Source: Bacteroidales bacterium (lineage in GTDB: Bacteria > Bacteroidota > Bacteroidia > Bacteroidales > Marinilabiliaceae). From it: a stretch of 46,113 nucleotides of DNA. The stretch lies in NCBI GenBank assembly GCA_017539645.1, contig JAFYCM010000005.1, positions 1 to 46,113 on the forward strand, in the 5' to 3' direction. Shown piece after piece: positions 18,168 through 26,104 of this stretch (the stretch's first letter is position 1; each line of letters opens with the position of its first letter). The notes beneath the pieces were generated by a model. That model was not told where the DNA came from and ran no database searches. It saw only the letters and a list, made by a program, of their open reading frames with translations. The position numbers and the translations under genes were made by a program.

Positions 18168-18971
18168 CTAAAAGTTGCGACGTCGGAATTCGGAGCAGAC
18201 AATGGCCGTAGCCGCCGACACATTGAGAGACTCTGACGTAACCTCGCCAACGGGGAAATTAGGAATGAAGAGCTTATCGGTTACGAACGGCTTCACGGCA
18301 TTGCTGATGCCGTTGCCTTCGTTGCCCATAACTATTATGGAAGGCGTAACAACCTGAGTATTATAGATATTAGCACCTTCAAGGAACGTACCATAGACGG
18401 GCAAATGCCACTCATCACGGTTGATGGTGAGATACTCAACAATATCGGTCTCTACAACCGACACGCGCGCTATAGCACCCATCGACGCTTGCACCACCTT
18501 AGGCGCGTAGGCATCGGCGGTGGTTTTAGATGCTATTATGGTATGTATGCCAAACCAATCGGCAATGCGGATTATGGTGCCGAGGTTGCCTGGGTCTTGA
18601 ATCTCATCGAGCAGCAGCACCAAGTCGGTAGGTTTGCTGATAGCTTTGCTTTCGGGCTTTTGGAAAAGTGCCACCATCTCTTGCCCCGATTGGCGTAGCG
18701 ACACTTCTGCAATCTCTTTGGGCGTACATTCCGCCTTCTCGCACGAAACGCTCTGAATGGCCGATGTTTGCAAGGCTTCTGCCGTTGCGGCTATGTAGGT
18801 AGGCTTCATGCCACCGCGCAACAAGTCGCAGACCAACTTCACGCCTTCTACAACAAACAACGAGCGTTCGTCACGTTGCTTCTTTTGGCGCAGGGCAACA
18901 ATGAGTTTTTTCTTGTTTATGCTTAACACTCTATTACTATGAGTTTTAGAAAACACCGCGAAATTACTCAT
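18168..18971 (-). CDS. SpoU/TrmH-family RNA 2'-O-methyltransferase
   Basis: A 267-residue SPOUT methyltransferase. The three family motifs are clear: motif 1 LDEIQDPGNLGTIIRIADWFG near 125-145, motif 2 IVMGNEGNGIS, and motif 3 SLNVSAATAIVCSEFRRR at the end; together they form the knotted SAM-binding site. The N-terminal 100 residues match the substrate-binding domain of this family (FVVEGVKLVCDLL). It methylates a ribose in tRNA or 23S rRNA; which RNA cannot be told. It heads a compact operon: the EamA start follows its TAG by 4 bases. The Vor gamma gene ends 84 bases upstream, so read-through from the Vor operon is possible. Confidence 0.9.
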   Translation of the reverse strand: MSNFAVFSKTHSNRVLSINKKKLIVALRQKKQRDERSLFVVEGVKLVCDLLRGGMKPTYIAATAEALQTSAIQSVSCEKAECTPKEIAEVSLRQSGQEMVALFQKPESKAISKPTDLVLLLDEIQDPGNLGTIIRIADWFGIHTIIASKTTADAYAPKVVQASMGAIARVSVVETDIVEYLTINRDEWHLPVYGTFLEGANIYNTQVVTPSIIVMGNEGNGISNAVKPFVTDKLFIPNFPVGEVTSESLNVSAATAIVCSEFRRRNF

Positions 18972-19055
18972 TTCTTGCGATAAGTATAGTTAATAGTGGT
19001 TATAGAGAGGCGCCGAATTGGGGCAGGCTATAATTCTCTATATATGGGAGCACAA

Positions 19056-19604
19056 TCAATGCTCTTTCGCCACTACGCATTGCGCACCGAGGTTGAATGC
19101 GCGCTCATTTGTCGGCAATAAATCGTGCTTGTGCGCAGGCAGAACACTTTGCAAAGCCGCAAGTAGCGATTCGGGCTTTACTATTGGTGAGATACTGAGC
19201 AATGCGCCTGCTACAACCATACTCAGCATTTTGTCGACGTCTTCTGCGTGAGCTGTTTCGACGGCAGATATTGCATACATATTTATATCGGTTCGCTTTG
19301 GTAAATCCACCATTCCATACCTATCGAAAATAAGTATGCCACGTGGTTTCACCCTCTGCTCAAATTTCGATAGCGACTGCTGGTTGAGCGTAATCACAAT
19401 ATCGTAGGAGTCGACGATTGGCGAACTGATGCGCTCGTCGGAGATAACTACGGTGACGTTGCAAGTGCCGCCGCGCTGCTCGGGTCCGTACGATGGCAGC
19501 CACGACACTTCGCGACCTTCCATCACTGCGGCGTGTGCCAAAATCTTTCCAAGCGAGAGCACGCCTTGTCCGCCGAAGCCTGCTATAAGTATTTCTGTTG
19601 TCAT
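19056..19604 (-). CDS. 2-oxoacid:ferredoxin oxidoreductase, gamma subunit
   Basis: A 182-residue gamma subunit. The start at 19604 (MTTEILIAGFGGQGV) overlaps the beta-subunit stop in the classical ATGA arrangement. Family marks are GFGGQGVLSLGKILAHAA at the N-terminus, SYGPEQRGGTCNVTVV, and IVDSYDIVITLNQQSLSKFE. In this complex the gamma subunit forms part of the CoA-binding side and completes the oxidative decarboxylation of a 2-oxoacid to an acyl-CoA with reduction of ferredoxin. It is the last of the four oxidoreductase genes. The fold call is firm; the exact 2-oxoacid is inferred from the VorB-like alpha subunit. Confidence 0.92.
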   Translation of the reverse strand: MTTEILIAGFGGQGVLSLGKILAHAAVMEGREVSWLPSYGPEQRGGTCNVTVVISDERISSPIVDSYDIVITLNQQSLSKFEQRVKPRGILIFDRYGMVDLPKRTDINMYAISAVETAHAEDVDKMLSMVVAGALLSISPIVKPESLLAALQSVLPAHKHDLLPTNERAFNLGAQCVVAKEH

Positions 19605-20341
19605 TTCAGTCGTCCCATTTTCATTTGTTTCATGCGCGTGTTGAGCCATTCGTTAGCTTCCACGGGCGACATCTTCCAGCCCGAGCAGCATGTAGCTACA
19701 AACTCCACAACCGACGTTCCGCGCTTTTCGAGCGTATTCTGAAACGCCTTGCGCAGAGCTTTCTTGGCATGCAACACATGTTTGTAGGTAGTTACAGCCT
19801 CACGCGAGACGAAGCACGTGCCCGGCAAACGTGTCAGCAAGTCGGTTATGGGCAACGGATAGCCATTTTGCTCCACATTGCGCCCATCGGGACAAGTAAC
19901 GGTCTTCATGCCGAGCGGTGTGGTTGGTGCCATCTGCCCGCCGGTCATACCATATACGGAATTGTTTATAAATATGACAGTTATGTTCTCGCCGCGGTTG
20001 GCTGCGTGGATAATCTCCGTAGTGCCAATCGACGCCATATCGCCATCACCTTGATAGGTGAAGACAAGTTTCTGCGGATTGAGCCTACTTACTGCGGTTG
20101 CTACGGCAGGTGCGCGCCCATGTGCCGCCTCTATCCAATCAATATCTATATAATTATAGATGAACACCGAGCAGCCCACCGAGCCAATGCCAATGACGTT
20201 GTCGGCGAGATTCATGTCGCTAAGCACATCGGCGAGAATCTTATGTATGGCGGCGTGCGAACAGCCAGGACAATAATGCATATTGTTGTCCGTCAGCAGA
20301 CGTGGGCGATGGTAGACAATATCTTTAGTATTTACGCTCAT
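19601..20341 (-). CDS. 2-oxoacid:ferredoxin oxidoreductase, beta subunit (TPP-binding)
   Basis: A 246-residue beta subunit carrying thiamine diphosphate. CPGC near residue 24 is the conserved cysteine motif of this subunit. The TPP/Mg signature is seen as GDGDMASIG followed after about 25 residues by NNSVYGMTGGQ, typical of KorB/VorA-type enzymes. The HGRAPAVATAVSRLNP segment before the TPP motif is also characteristic. It overlaps its upstream alpha-subunit gene by ATGA at 20338-20341 and its downstream gamma gene likewise, so the three are translationally coupled and stoichiometric. The beta subunit alone does not separate the branched-chain from the 2-oxoglutarate enzyme. Confidence 0.93.
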   Translation of the reverse strand: MSVNTKDIVYHRPRLLTDNNMHYCPGCSHAAIHKILADVLSDMNLADNVIGIGSVGCSVFIYNYIDIDWIEAAHGRAPAVATAVSRLNPQKLVFTYQGDGDMASIGTTEIIHAANRGENITVIFINNSVYGMTGGQMAPTTPLGMKTVTCPDGRNVEQNGYPLPITDLLTRLPGTCFVSREAVTTYKHVLHAKKALRKAFQNTLEKRGTSVVEFVATCCSGWKMSPVEANEWLNTRMKQMKMGRLK

Positions 20342-21423
20342 AGTTTGAAAATATTTTTTGCGGCCGACACTATCTCGGTGGGCGTAAATACAGCGCCACC
20401 CAAGCGACCGTAATGTTCCACTAGAATACGCGATTCTACAGCTATGCGCACGTCGTCAATCATCTGACCTGCATTGAGTTCCACGCATAATATTCCGCGC
20501 GCATGTTCAGCTGCCTCACGTAAATATGCCGACGGGAACGGCCAAAGTGTGATGGGGCGCAGCAAACCAAGTTTCAAGCCTTCGGCGCGAGCCAAATCGA
20601 CAGCCTTGGCGCAGATGCGTGCTGCCGAACCGAATGCCACGATGAGCACCTCGGCATCGGCGGTGAGTGTGGCTTCGGCGCGAGCATCGTTTTGCTCTGC
20701 CAATTCATATTTATGCTGACGTTCGCAGTTACGTTGTTCCATCACGGCGGCGTCCAATTCAAGCGAAGCTATTCTGTTACTGCCTATGCGTGAGTGTCTT
20801 GCGCCATCGATAGCCCATGGATATTTATGAGCAATTTCGTCGTCGGTCAAGCGCGGACGAGCTGGCGGCAAAACGACCTTCTCCATCATCTGACCAATTG
20901 TGCCATCGGCAAGAATCATGGCAGGATTGCAGTTACGAAAAGCCCAATCGAAAGCAACCGACACAAAATCGGCCATCTCTTGCACCGACGAAGGCGCGAG
21001 CGTAAACAACTTATAATCGCCATGTCCGCCCCCCTTCACCGCCTGATAGTAATCGGCTTGTGAGGGTTGTATGGTGCCTAACCCTGGTCCGCCACGCATA
21101 ACGTTAACTATGAGGCATGGCAAGTTTGCGCCACATAAGTATGAAATGCCACCTTGCATCAGCGAAATTCCCGGTCCCGACGACGATGTCATGGCGCGTT
21201 TGCCCGTTGCCGCTGCGCCGTAGACCATGTGTATGGCGCTCACTTCGCTCTCAACTTGCATAACCGTCATTCCAGTCGATTGCCACGGGCGTTGCGCCAT
21301 CAGAGTCTCTATTATTTCCGATTGGGGCGTTATTGGGTAGCCGAAATATGCGTCCACTCCATAGCGAATGGCAGCATGAGCCAAGGCTTCGTTGCCTTTC
21401 ATCAGGCGAACTTCACTCTCCAT
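20338..21423 (-). CDS. vorB: 2-oxoacid:ferredoxin oxidoreductase, alpha subunit (VorB-like)
   Basis: A 361-residue alpha subunit, probably of the branched-chain (3-methyl-2-oxobutanoate) enzyme VOR. I choose the start at 21423 (MESEVRLMKGNEALAHAAIR), 2 bases after the ferredoxin stop, because family members begin with this LMKGNEA block; a start at 21447 would overlap the ferredoxin gene. Visible family features are FGYPITPQSEIIETL, the VESEVSAIHMVYGAAATGKRAMTSSSGPGISLM block, and the C-terminal ILCVELNAGQMIDDVRIAVE. The complex yields acyl-CoA, CO2 and reduced ferredoxin in anaerobic amino-acid breakdown, or runs in reverse for amino-acid synthesis. The VorB name follows the usual Bacteroidales annotation of this four-gene layout; a 2-oxoglutarate enzyme (KorA) cannot be excluded. 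Confidence 0.9.
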   Translation of the reverse strand: MESEVRLMKGNEALAHAAIRYGVDAYFGYPITPQSEIIETLMAQRPWQSTGMTVMQVESEVSAIHMVYGAAATGKRAMTSSSGPGISLMQGGISYLCGANLPCLIVNVMRGGPGLGTIQPSQADYYQAVKGGGHGDYKLFTLAPSSVQEMADFVSVAFDWAFRNCNPAMILADGTIGQMMEKVVLPPARPRLTDDEIAHKYPWAIDGARHSRIGSNRIASLELDAAVMEQRNCERQHKYELAEQNDARAEATLTADAEVLIVAFGSAARICAKAVDLARAEGLKLGLLRPITLWPFPSAYLREAAEHARGILCVELNAGQMIDDVRIAVESRILVEHYGRLGGAVFTPTEIVSAAKNIFKL

Positions 21424-21425
21424 AC

Positions 21426-21803
21426 TTATGCCAGTTTGTTGTTCCATAAACTATCATGCTGCATGGCGTGATGAGGGATATGACCACGGCGGCTGACGGT
21501 AATGCAGGCATCTGGACAGATGAGAGCACACGAGGCGCAGCCAATGCAACGATTGGCAAACCGCTGCTCCGAATGTACATATCCGCGCGAATTGACCATC
21601 TGCGATAGCGTAAGCGACTGCGCCGGGCATGTATGTACGCATAGTCCACAGCCTTTGCAACGCTCTGCGTCGATGGTTACTTGACCTTTCTGAAGCATGG
21701 CGTGTACAGTGCGCAACGCTGCGCTATGTACATCGCGAAATAGAGTGTTATGCATATTCATTGGCTTGCAATTTTTTACGTTGCAAAGCAAGCTATCGGA
21801 CAT
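21426..21803 (-). CDS. Two-cluster 4Fe-4S ferredoxin subunit of the 2-oxoacid oxidoreductase
   Basis: A small iron-sulfur protein with two complete CxxCxxCxxxCP motifs: CKGCGLCVHTCP and CIGCASCALICP. It accepts electrons in the complex and passes them to free ferredoxin. The reading frame is open to an ATG at 21803, but homologues begin close to the first cluster, so the start at 21698 (MLQKGQVTIDAERC, giving about 90 residues) is quite possible; the sequence before it is cysteine-bearing and poorly conserved in style. It is the first gene of the four-gene operon; its stop at 21426 sits 2 bases before the VorB start I prefer. Confidence 0.88.
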   Translation of the reverse strand: MSDSLLCNVKNCKPMNMHNTLFRDVHSAALRTVHAMLQKGQVTIDAERCKGCGLCVHTCPAQSLTLSQMVNSRGYVHSEQRFANRCIGCASCALICPDACITVSRRGHIPHHAMQHDSLWNNKLA

Positions 21804-21988
21804 TCGCCATCAAAGAATAATGTAACGAGCTACTGCCGTGGAGGTGGCGTAGATAAAGAGTTTTGGGGTGAATTTGCGCAATTTGTAGGTCGGCTACCGA
21901 AGATTTTTTAGCCCCATGGGGTGAAATAAGTATGCAAAGCTATTGGCAGAAGGTCAAGAAAAATATAATAGAACAGTGGCGTTGTATT

Positions 21989-22016
21989 GTAGAAACGTAG
22001 CGCGCTACGTCTCTAC
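21989..22016. repeat. REP-like dispersed palindrome, copy 2
   Basis: A 28-base palindrome, half-sites GTAGAAACGTAGCG and CGCTACGTCTCTAC, that pairs over 14 bp with a single mismatch. It differs at three positions from the copy at 1273-1300. Confidence 0.75.
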
Positions 22017-22027
22017 ATGTATCGTAC

Positions 22028-22102
22028 ACAAAATACTATCGCTCTGTGCAAACATTTTGCTCGCACAGATAACACTGATAACGCTGATTGATAGTATTTT
22101 GT
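22028..22102. repeat. 75-base nested inverted repeat
   Basis: The ends pair perfectly over 13 bp (ACAAAATACTATC at 22028-22040 with GATAGTATTTTGT at 22090-22102). Inside, CTGTGC at 22044-22049 pairs with GCACAG at 22063-22068. The right part also carries tandem GATAACACTGATAACGCT-type sequence. It resembles a small terminal-inverted-repeat element or a structured transcript; no transposase is nearby. Confidence 0.6.
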
Positions 22103-22155
22103 AGCGTGGATTCATTGGTTACTTTTCTTCGGTGGAGTGTAATGCAGAACGTAGT

Positions 22156-22665
22156 TTATTTCTTCGATTCTGGCTCTTTTAGTAATCTCTTCCGATCAAG
22201 AATCAGAAGTATTAGAAAAATACATCCAGGAAGAATCATCATCCATAGAGCAGGTTTCGCATATTTCCACCAATCATATTGTTTTACAATTGTACCATTC
22301 ATTTCAATTTGACGCGCTTGCTTTTTTTCTGCCCATATTCGAACAATTATAGAATCAATATTATTATCCACATATGCTCTTATTGCACATATATCATCAT
22401 CGCTGAGATTATATGTTTTTCCCCTTTTTTTCTCATTAAGAATCATATGAAAAGACATGTTTGCGTCCACTATTGTAATCGTTTTATTTATAGTGTCGCA
22501 TTCCACAAATAATCCTTCAAAACTAGATGCGTTTGTCATTGTCTTAGGGTAGCGAATCAGAATAAAGGCTCCAACAACAACAAGTCCTATACTAGCGATA
22601 ATTGATAGGATAAAGATATGCCTATTACTAGCAGAAATAAATCCATTGCTAAAGTTTATATACAT
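22156..22665 (-). CDS. Small membrane protein of unknown function
   Basis: A 169-residue protein with two membrane segments: one near 17-38 (IFILSIIASIGLVVVGAFILI) and one near 137-157 (ALWMMILPGCIFLILLIL). The roughly 95-residue part between them is soluble and beta-rich (FVECDTINKTITIVDANMSF, DSIIVRIWAEK), with an overall layout like DUF3592-type proteins, though no signature is clear. The C-terminus is charged. The gene is visibly richer in A+T than its neighbours and uses ATA and AAT codons more often, suggesting separate origin. It lies 6 bases after the stop of the small unknown gene at 22672, so the two form a pair. Confidence 0.55.
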   Translation of the reverse strand: MYINFSNGFISASNRHIFILSIIASIGLVVVGAFILIRYPKTMTNASSFEGLFVECDTINKTITIVDANMSFHMILNEKKRGKTYNLSDDDICAIRAYVDNNIDSIIVRIWAEKKQARQIEMNGTIVKQYDWWKYAKPALWMMILPGCIFLILLILDRKRLLKEPESKK

Positions 22666-22671
22666 AACTAT

Positions 22672-22938
22672 CTAATTGGATAATTGTGAATTAATTGATG
22701 CGATAAGACTGTCAATTTCCTCTATCATGTTATTCTCTTCGGAGGACATATTAGTAACTGACAATGTTGCTTTATACGCAGACCAACTCACAGTAAAAGC
22801 GTGAAATCCACTACTAATTTGAATTATGGTAAAACAATCCAAGACTTTTTCTCCACTGCTTGCAATACTAGTTAAACGGCTAATTATCTCCCAATATTCT
22901 TTCGCTTGCGGATAATTACGCAAAAAAACATTAAACAC
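22672..22938 (-). CDS. Small unknown protein
   Basis: An 88-residue protein with no signal peptide or membrane segment. The last 25 residues form a likely amphipathic helix (EENNMIEEIDSLIASINSQL). I do not recognise the family. It is short, but its close spacing (6 bases) before the membrane protein gene and the same A+T-rich composition support it as real. The start is uncertain: the ATG at 22938 follows a run of A, and the FGE-like gene ends 57 bases upstream. Confidence 0.4.
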   Translation of the reverse strand: MFNVFLRNYPQAKEYWEIISRLTSIASSGEKVLDCFTIIQISSGFHAFTVSWSAYKATLSVTNMSSEENNMIEEIDSLIASINSQLSN

Positions 22939-22995
22939 TTTACTATTTACGCACTCTCGTTGGTCGTAGTGTTTCGCTACGCCGAGCGCAGGACA

Positions 22996-24015
22996 TCACC
23001 TGAGCGACCTTACTAATCTTATGCCGCTGCGATAAAAGGCATAATAAGGATAATAGCTGTCGCGATTGTATACGGTGCAACGCGGTGCTTGATAGCCCCA
23101 ACTGCCGCCGCGCTTTGCACGGAAATTCTTGTCGTTCGACACCCAATCCCAGCACCACTCCCACACGTTGCCGCTCATGTCGTAGATGCCAAGCGTGTTG
23201 GGCTTTTTCTGCCCCACCATGTGCGACATGCCCTCGCTATTGCCAAAATACCACGCCACTTCGTCGATGTTGTTGCTGCCACTAAAGGCGTAGTTCCACT
23301 CTTCGGAGTGTGGGTCGCCGCCACGCGCGGCAAATTCCCACTCGCGCTCTGTTGGCAAGCGGTAGCCATTGGCTGTGCACTTTTCCATATCAGTGTTGCC
23401 TGGCTCTGTAGAATATATATACGGGCAATCTTGGCTACCTTTTATGTCGGCTGTTTCGTCGTGCGAAGTGGTACTTATGCGCAATGGTGTTTTATACTCA
23501 GCATCTACGTAGAATACTGGCGTAAGTTCCAGACATTCGCTCAGCGCATTGCACCAAACTATAGCATCGCGCCAACTGATGCACGACACGGGTTCATACT
23601 TAGCAGCCAGCGCATCGCCATACTTAGGCAACGTAGGCACAGAGCCCTCTTGCTCGTTAGTACCTTCGTGGCCTACATTGCCAAATACATATCCATGACG
23701 CTCGCCCCAGAGACGCACAGCAAACCAAAATTCGTAAGTAACTAAGTACTTATTTATAACGAAACTTTGTACGTAGACCGGATGATCTTGTGCATCGAAA
23801 AATGGTCCGCCGCGCTCGCCGCAACGCCTATCCACCACGTCGCCAACGACCTTCACTTCGGCGGTGTAGTCGTATTCTACCCTATTTATGACAATGCATT
23901 TTTGTGGCTCAGATGGGTCTTGTTTCGACGGCAGAAAGTTGCACGATGCCAAAACCGATAGCGCTGCAATTGATGTAATGGAGCTGATTAATGTATGTCG
24001 AAGCCGTCTCTTCAT
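22996..24015 (-). CDS. SUMF1/formylglycine-generating-enzyme-fold lipoprotein
   Basis: A 339-residue lipoprotein (lipobox LASC, cysteine 25) with the C-type-lectin-like SUMF1 fold. Diagnostic segments are SCISWRDAIVWCNALSE near 144-160, GYRLPTEREWEFAARGG at 217-233, DMSGNVWEWCWDW at 279-291 and RGGSWGYQAPRC at 302-313, ending GIRLVRS. In true sulfatase-maturing enzymes two copper-binding cysteines follow the GGS motif; here the first position is a tyrosine and only the second cysteine (C313) remains, so formylglycine formation is unlikely. Related non-catalytic members include gliding and secretion lipoproteins such as GldJ/GldK. A terminator separates it from the GH97 gene upstream, so it is probably a separate unit rather than part of the glycan operon. 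Confidence 0.82.
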   Translation of the reverse strand: MKRRLRHTLISSITSIAALSVLASCNFLPSKQDPSEPQKCIVINRVEYDYTAEVKVVGDVVDRRCGERGGPFFDAQDHPVYVQSFVINKYLVTYEFWFAVRLWGERHGYVFGNVGHEGTNEQEGSVPTLPKYGDALAAKYEPVSCISWRDAIVWCNALSECLELTPVFYVDAEYKTPLRISTTSHDETADIKGSQDCPYIYSTEPGNTDMEKCTANGYRLPTEREWEFAARGGDPHSEEWNYAFSGSNNIDEVAWYFGNSEGMSHMVGQKKPNTLGIYDMSGNVWEWCWDWVSNDKNFRAKRGGSWGYQAPRCTVYNRDSYYPYYAFYRSGIRLVRSLR

Positions 24016-24154
24016 CCGAAATACTGCAAAGGAATTCTATTTTCTAAACTGCTAATATACATAAGTTTTGCACTACATGTCATGTGATATTTATGCGTAT
24101 TTTTGAGTGACGCATGAAATAAATATGCGCTCACTGCATTCTAAAACGCCCATA

Positions 24155-24187
24155 AAAAAAGGCCGCCCCGAAGAGCAGCCTTTTATT
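24155..24187 (-). terminator. Terminator of the GH43/GH97 operon
   Basis: On the minus strand an AAGGCTGC/GCGGCCTT stem with one mismatch and an 8-base loop is followed by TTTTTTT. It lies about 80 bases after the GH97 stop at 24264; the gap 24016-24154 holds nothing else I can name. Confidence 0.7.
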
Positions 24188-24263
24188 TGAGAATTGAGAG
24201 TGTAAAACGCAGTGTTGAATTACTATCTACTCTATACGCTCTACCCTTTTACTTTCTACTTTT

Positions 24264-26090
24264 TTATTTCACCACCATCACTATTCCGCCACGAGGTTGG
24301 AATTTGACGGTTTCGGGCAAAGTAGTCAAGTGCTCGATGCTCCAACCCGTCTCGTTGTCGGAGTCGGCAAACGCCTCTATATCATTATGATTACTAATGA
24401 AACTCAAGTCGAGTTTTGCACTAAATTCGGTATCTGCACCGTTTATTCCGGCAACATACCAGACATTGGCTTTGCGGCGCGCCACTATGGTGTATTCGCC
24501 AGGATAACCAGCCACAAGACGCGTCTCGTCCCATGTTGTTGGCAACTGGCCGAAGAAGTCTTGAACCTCTTGCGGCTGTGCGAGAAGGCTCTCGGGGCGG
24601 TCTGCTATGTGTTGCAGCGCCGATTCGAAGAGCACCGTGAGTGCCAATTCGTGAGCCTTAGTGGTTATGTGCGGGTGCTGCGAATCGGAGAATGCACAAG
24701 GCGTGTAGTCCATCGAACCAACCACGTTGCGCGTAAATAGCAATGTAGCATTGTGGCGAGCAGCTTTATCGGTGAATTTGCCCGTATTGTTGTACCATTC
24801 AGCGCCATAAACAGCCTCGGTACTAAGCAGATTCGGATAAGTACGTTGCCAACCGCGTGGAAGTGTTGCACCATGGAAATTCATCAATAGGTGATGACGT
24901 GCAGCATCGCGCAGAAGGTCAATGCAGTACGACATATTCATCTGATTATCACCAGAGAAGAAGTCTATCTTTACGCCAGCCACGCCAATCTCTTCGAGCC
25001 AAGCAAACTCTTTTTCGCGATCTTCGGGCTTGTTGAGACGGAATTTTGGTCCAGGAGCGCCATCAATCCAACCAACAGAACTACTGTACCAAATCAACGG
25101 TTTTATGCCATTTTGCTTAGCATAAGCCACAGCATCTTCAATGGTTTTGCCGTCCTTCATCTCGTCCCATTCGGCATCTATAAGTACGTATGGCAACTTG
25201 AGCGCGACAGCCAAATCGACATACTTTTTTATGATGTTATAATCGTTAGAACCGTGGTTGTATGCCCAATAAATCCACGAAACCACGCCAGGCTTAATCC
25301 ACTCAGTATCGGGCAGCGTGTTAGGCTCGGCAACGTCGGTAATAAGAGTCGACTCGACAACATCGGCAAGTTGTCCAATGATAGCCACGCGCCACGGCGT
25401 AAGATATTCGCCCGAAATTTTGCAATTGTTTTCATCGGGGCAAACCTCAAAAATCTCGAGTTCGTGGTCATTCCAGAGGCTCGAAGCGCTGTTGTTGGCG
25501 CGGATGTTCGACTCGCTAAGCAGCACAAAAACGTTTTCGGCAGGTTGCAATAGGGCTGGATACGACCAACGCTTGTTGTCGTGCTTTGCCGTGGTTTCGA
25601 GCGGATAAAGAGCCTCGTAAGCCTCGTTCCACCTCATAATCCAGCGCTTTGTACCCTCGGCTATGCGGTATGCAGTCTGCTCGCGCGGAATAGCTATGCT
25701 GTCGGCTATGTTATGTATGCGGTAGCGCAAAGCTACGCCGTCGTTATACATACGTAGAATGAGCTGAACATTGGCGCTCAAATCGGCAGTAAACTCGGTA
25801 GCTTCGTTGATGCAATGACTCTTCTTGCCAGCAATCATCGTGTAGTCATCTTTGACGTTGCCCACAAGTTTGAAGTTGCTAATCTCGTTGCACCCTTCGA
25901 AGCCTAAACTGCTTATTTCTAAAGCCTTTTCGCCGTCATAACTAATCACATACCCACCCGAATCGGCTGATGCGAAAGTGATTTTGCCGTTTGGCGAAGT
26001 AGCTGTAATGTTAGTATCGCCGCAACTTGTCGTAAGCAAAATAGCTGACACGCAAGCCGTTGCAACAATTACAGAAGTACGTATATACAT
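24264..26090 (-). CDS. GH97 family alpha-glycosidase (lipoprotein)
   Basis: A 608-residue lipoprotein (LTTSC, cysteine 23) of glycoside hydrolase family 97. The N-terminal beta-sandwich opens with TSPNGKITFA; the (beta/alpha)8 barrel includes VVSWIYWAYNHGSNDYNIIKKYVDLA near 270-295, LIDAEWD, and VAGVKIDFFSGDNQ. Aspartate 376 in VKIDF corresponds to the nucleophile of the retaining GH97 enzymes, a position not held by Asp in the inverting alpha-glucosidase SusB. Glutamate 425 in LSTEAVYGAEW fits the acid/base. Retaining GH97 enzymes include alpha-galactosidases and beta-L-arabinopyranosidases, which agrees with the GH43 and GH35 neighbours. Third gene of the operon, 14 bases after the GH43 stop. 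Confidence 0.93.
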   Translation of the reverse strand: MYIRTSVIVATACVSAILLTTSCGDTNITATSPNGKITFASADSGGYVISYDGEKALEISSLGFEGCNEISNFKLVGNVKDDYTMIAGKKSHCINEATEFTADLSANVQLILRMYNDGVALRYRIHNIADSIAIPREQTAYRIAEGTKRWIMRWNEAYEALYPLETTAKHDNKRWSYPALLQPAENVFVLLSESNIRANNSASSLWNDHELEIFEVCPDENNCKISGEYLTPWRVAIIGQLADVVESTLITDVAEPNTLPDTEWIKPGVVSWIYWAYNHGSNDYNIIKKYVDLAVALKLPYVLIDAEWDEMKDGKTIEDAVAYAKQNGIKPLIWYSSSVGWIDGAPGPKFRLNKPEDREKEFAWLEEIGVAGVKIDFFSGDNQMNMSYCIDLLRDAARHHLLMNFHGATLPRGWQRTYPNLLSTEAVYGAEWYNNTGKFTDKAARHNATLLFTRNVVGSMDYTPCAFSDSQHPHITTKAHELALTVLFESALQHIADRPESLLAQPQEVQDFFGQLPTTWDETRLVAGYPGEYTIVARRKANVWYVAGINGADTEFSAKLDLSFISNHNDIEAFADSDNETGWSIEHLTTLPETVKFQPRGGIVMVVK

Positions 26091-26104
26091 ATTTATTACT
26101 ATGA

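Larger units (their letters stand above)
21804..22155. other. Intergenic region with two inverted-repeat structures
   Basis: About 350 bases without a gene. From 21804 to 21985 there is nothing I can name. From 21989 the region holds the REP-like palindrome and, directly after it, the 75-base hairpin; both are listed as separate entries. Confidence 0.6.

Noticed and set aside
22996-24015. Sulfatase-maturing formylglycine-generating enzyme
   Set aside because: The fold fits, but one of the two required cysteines is replaced, and no sulfatase is encoded in the window.
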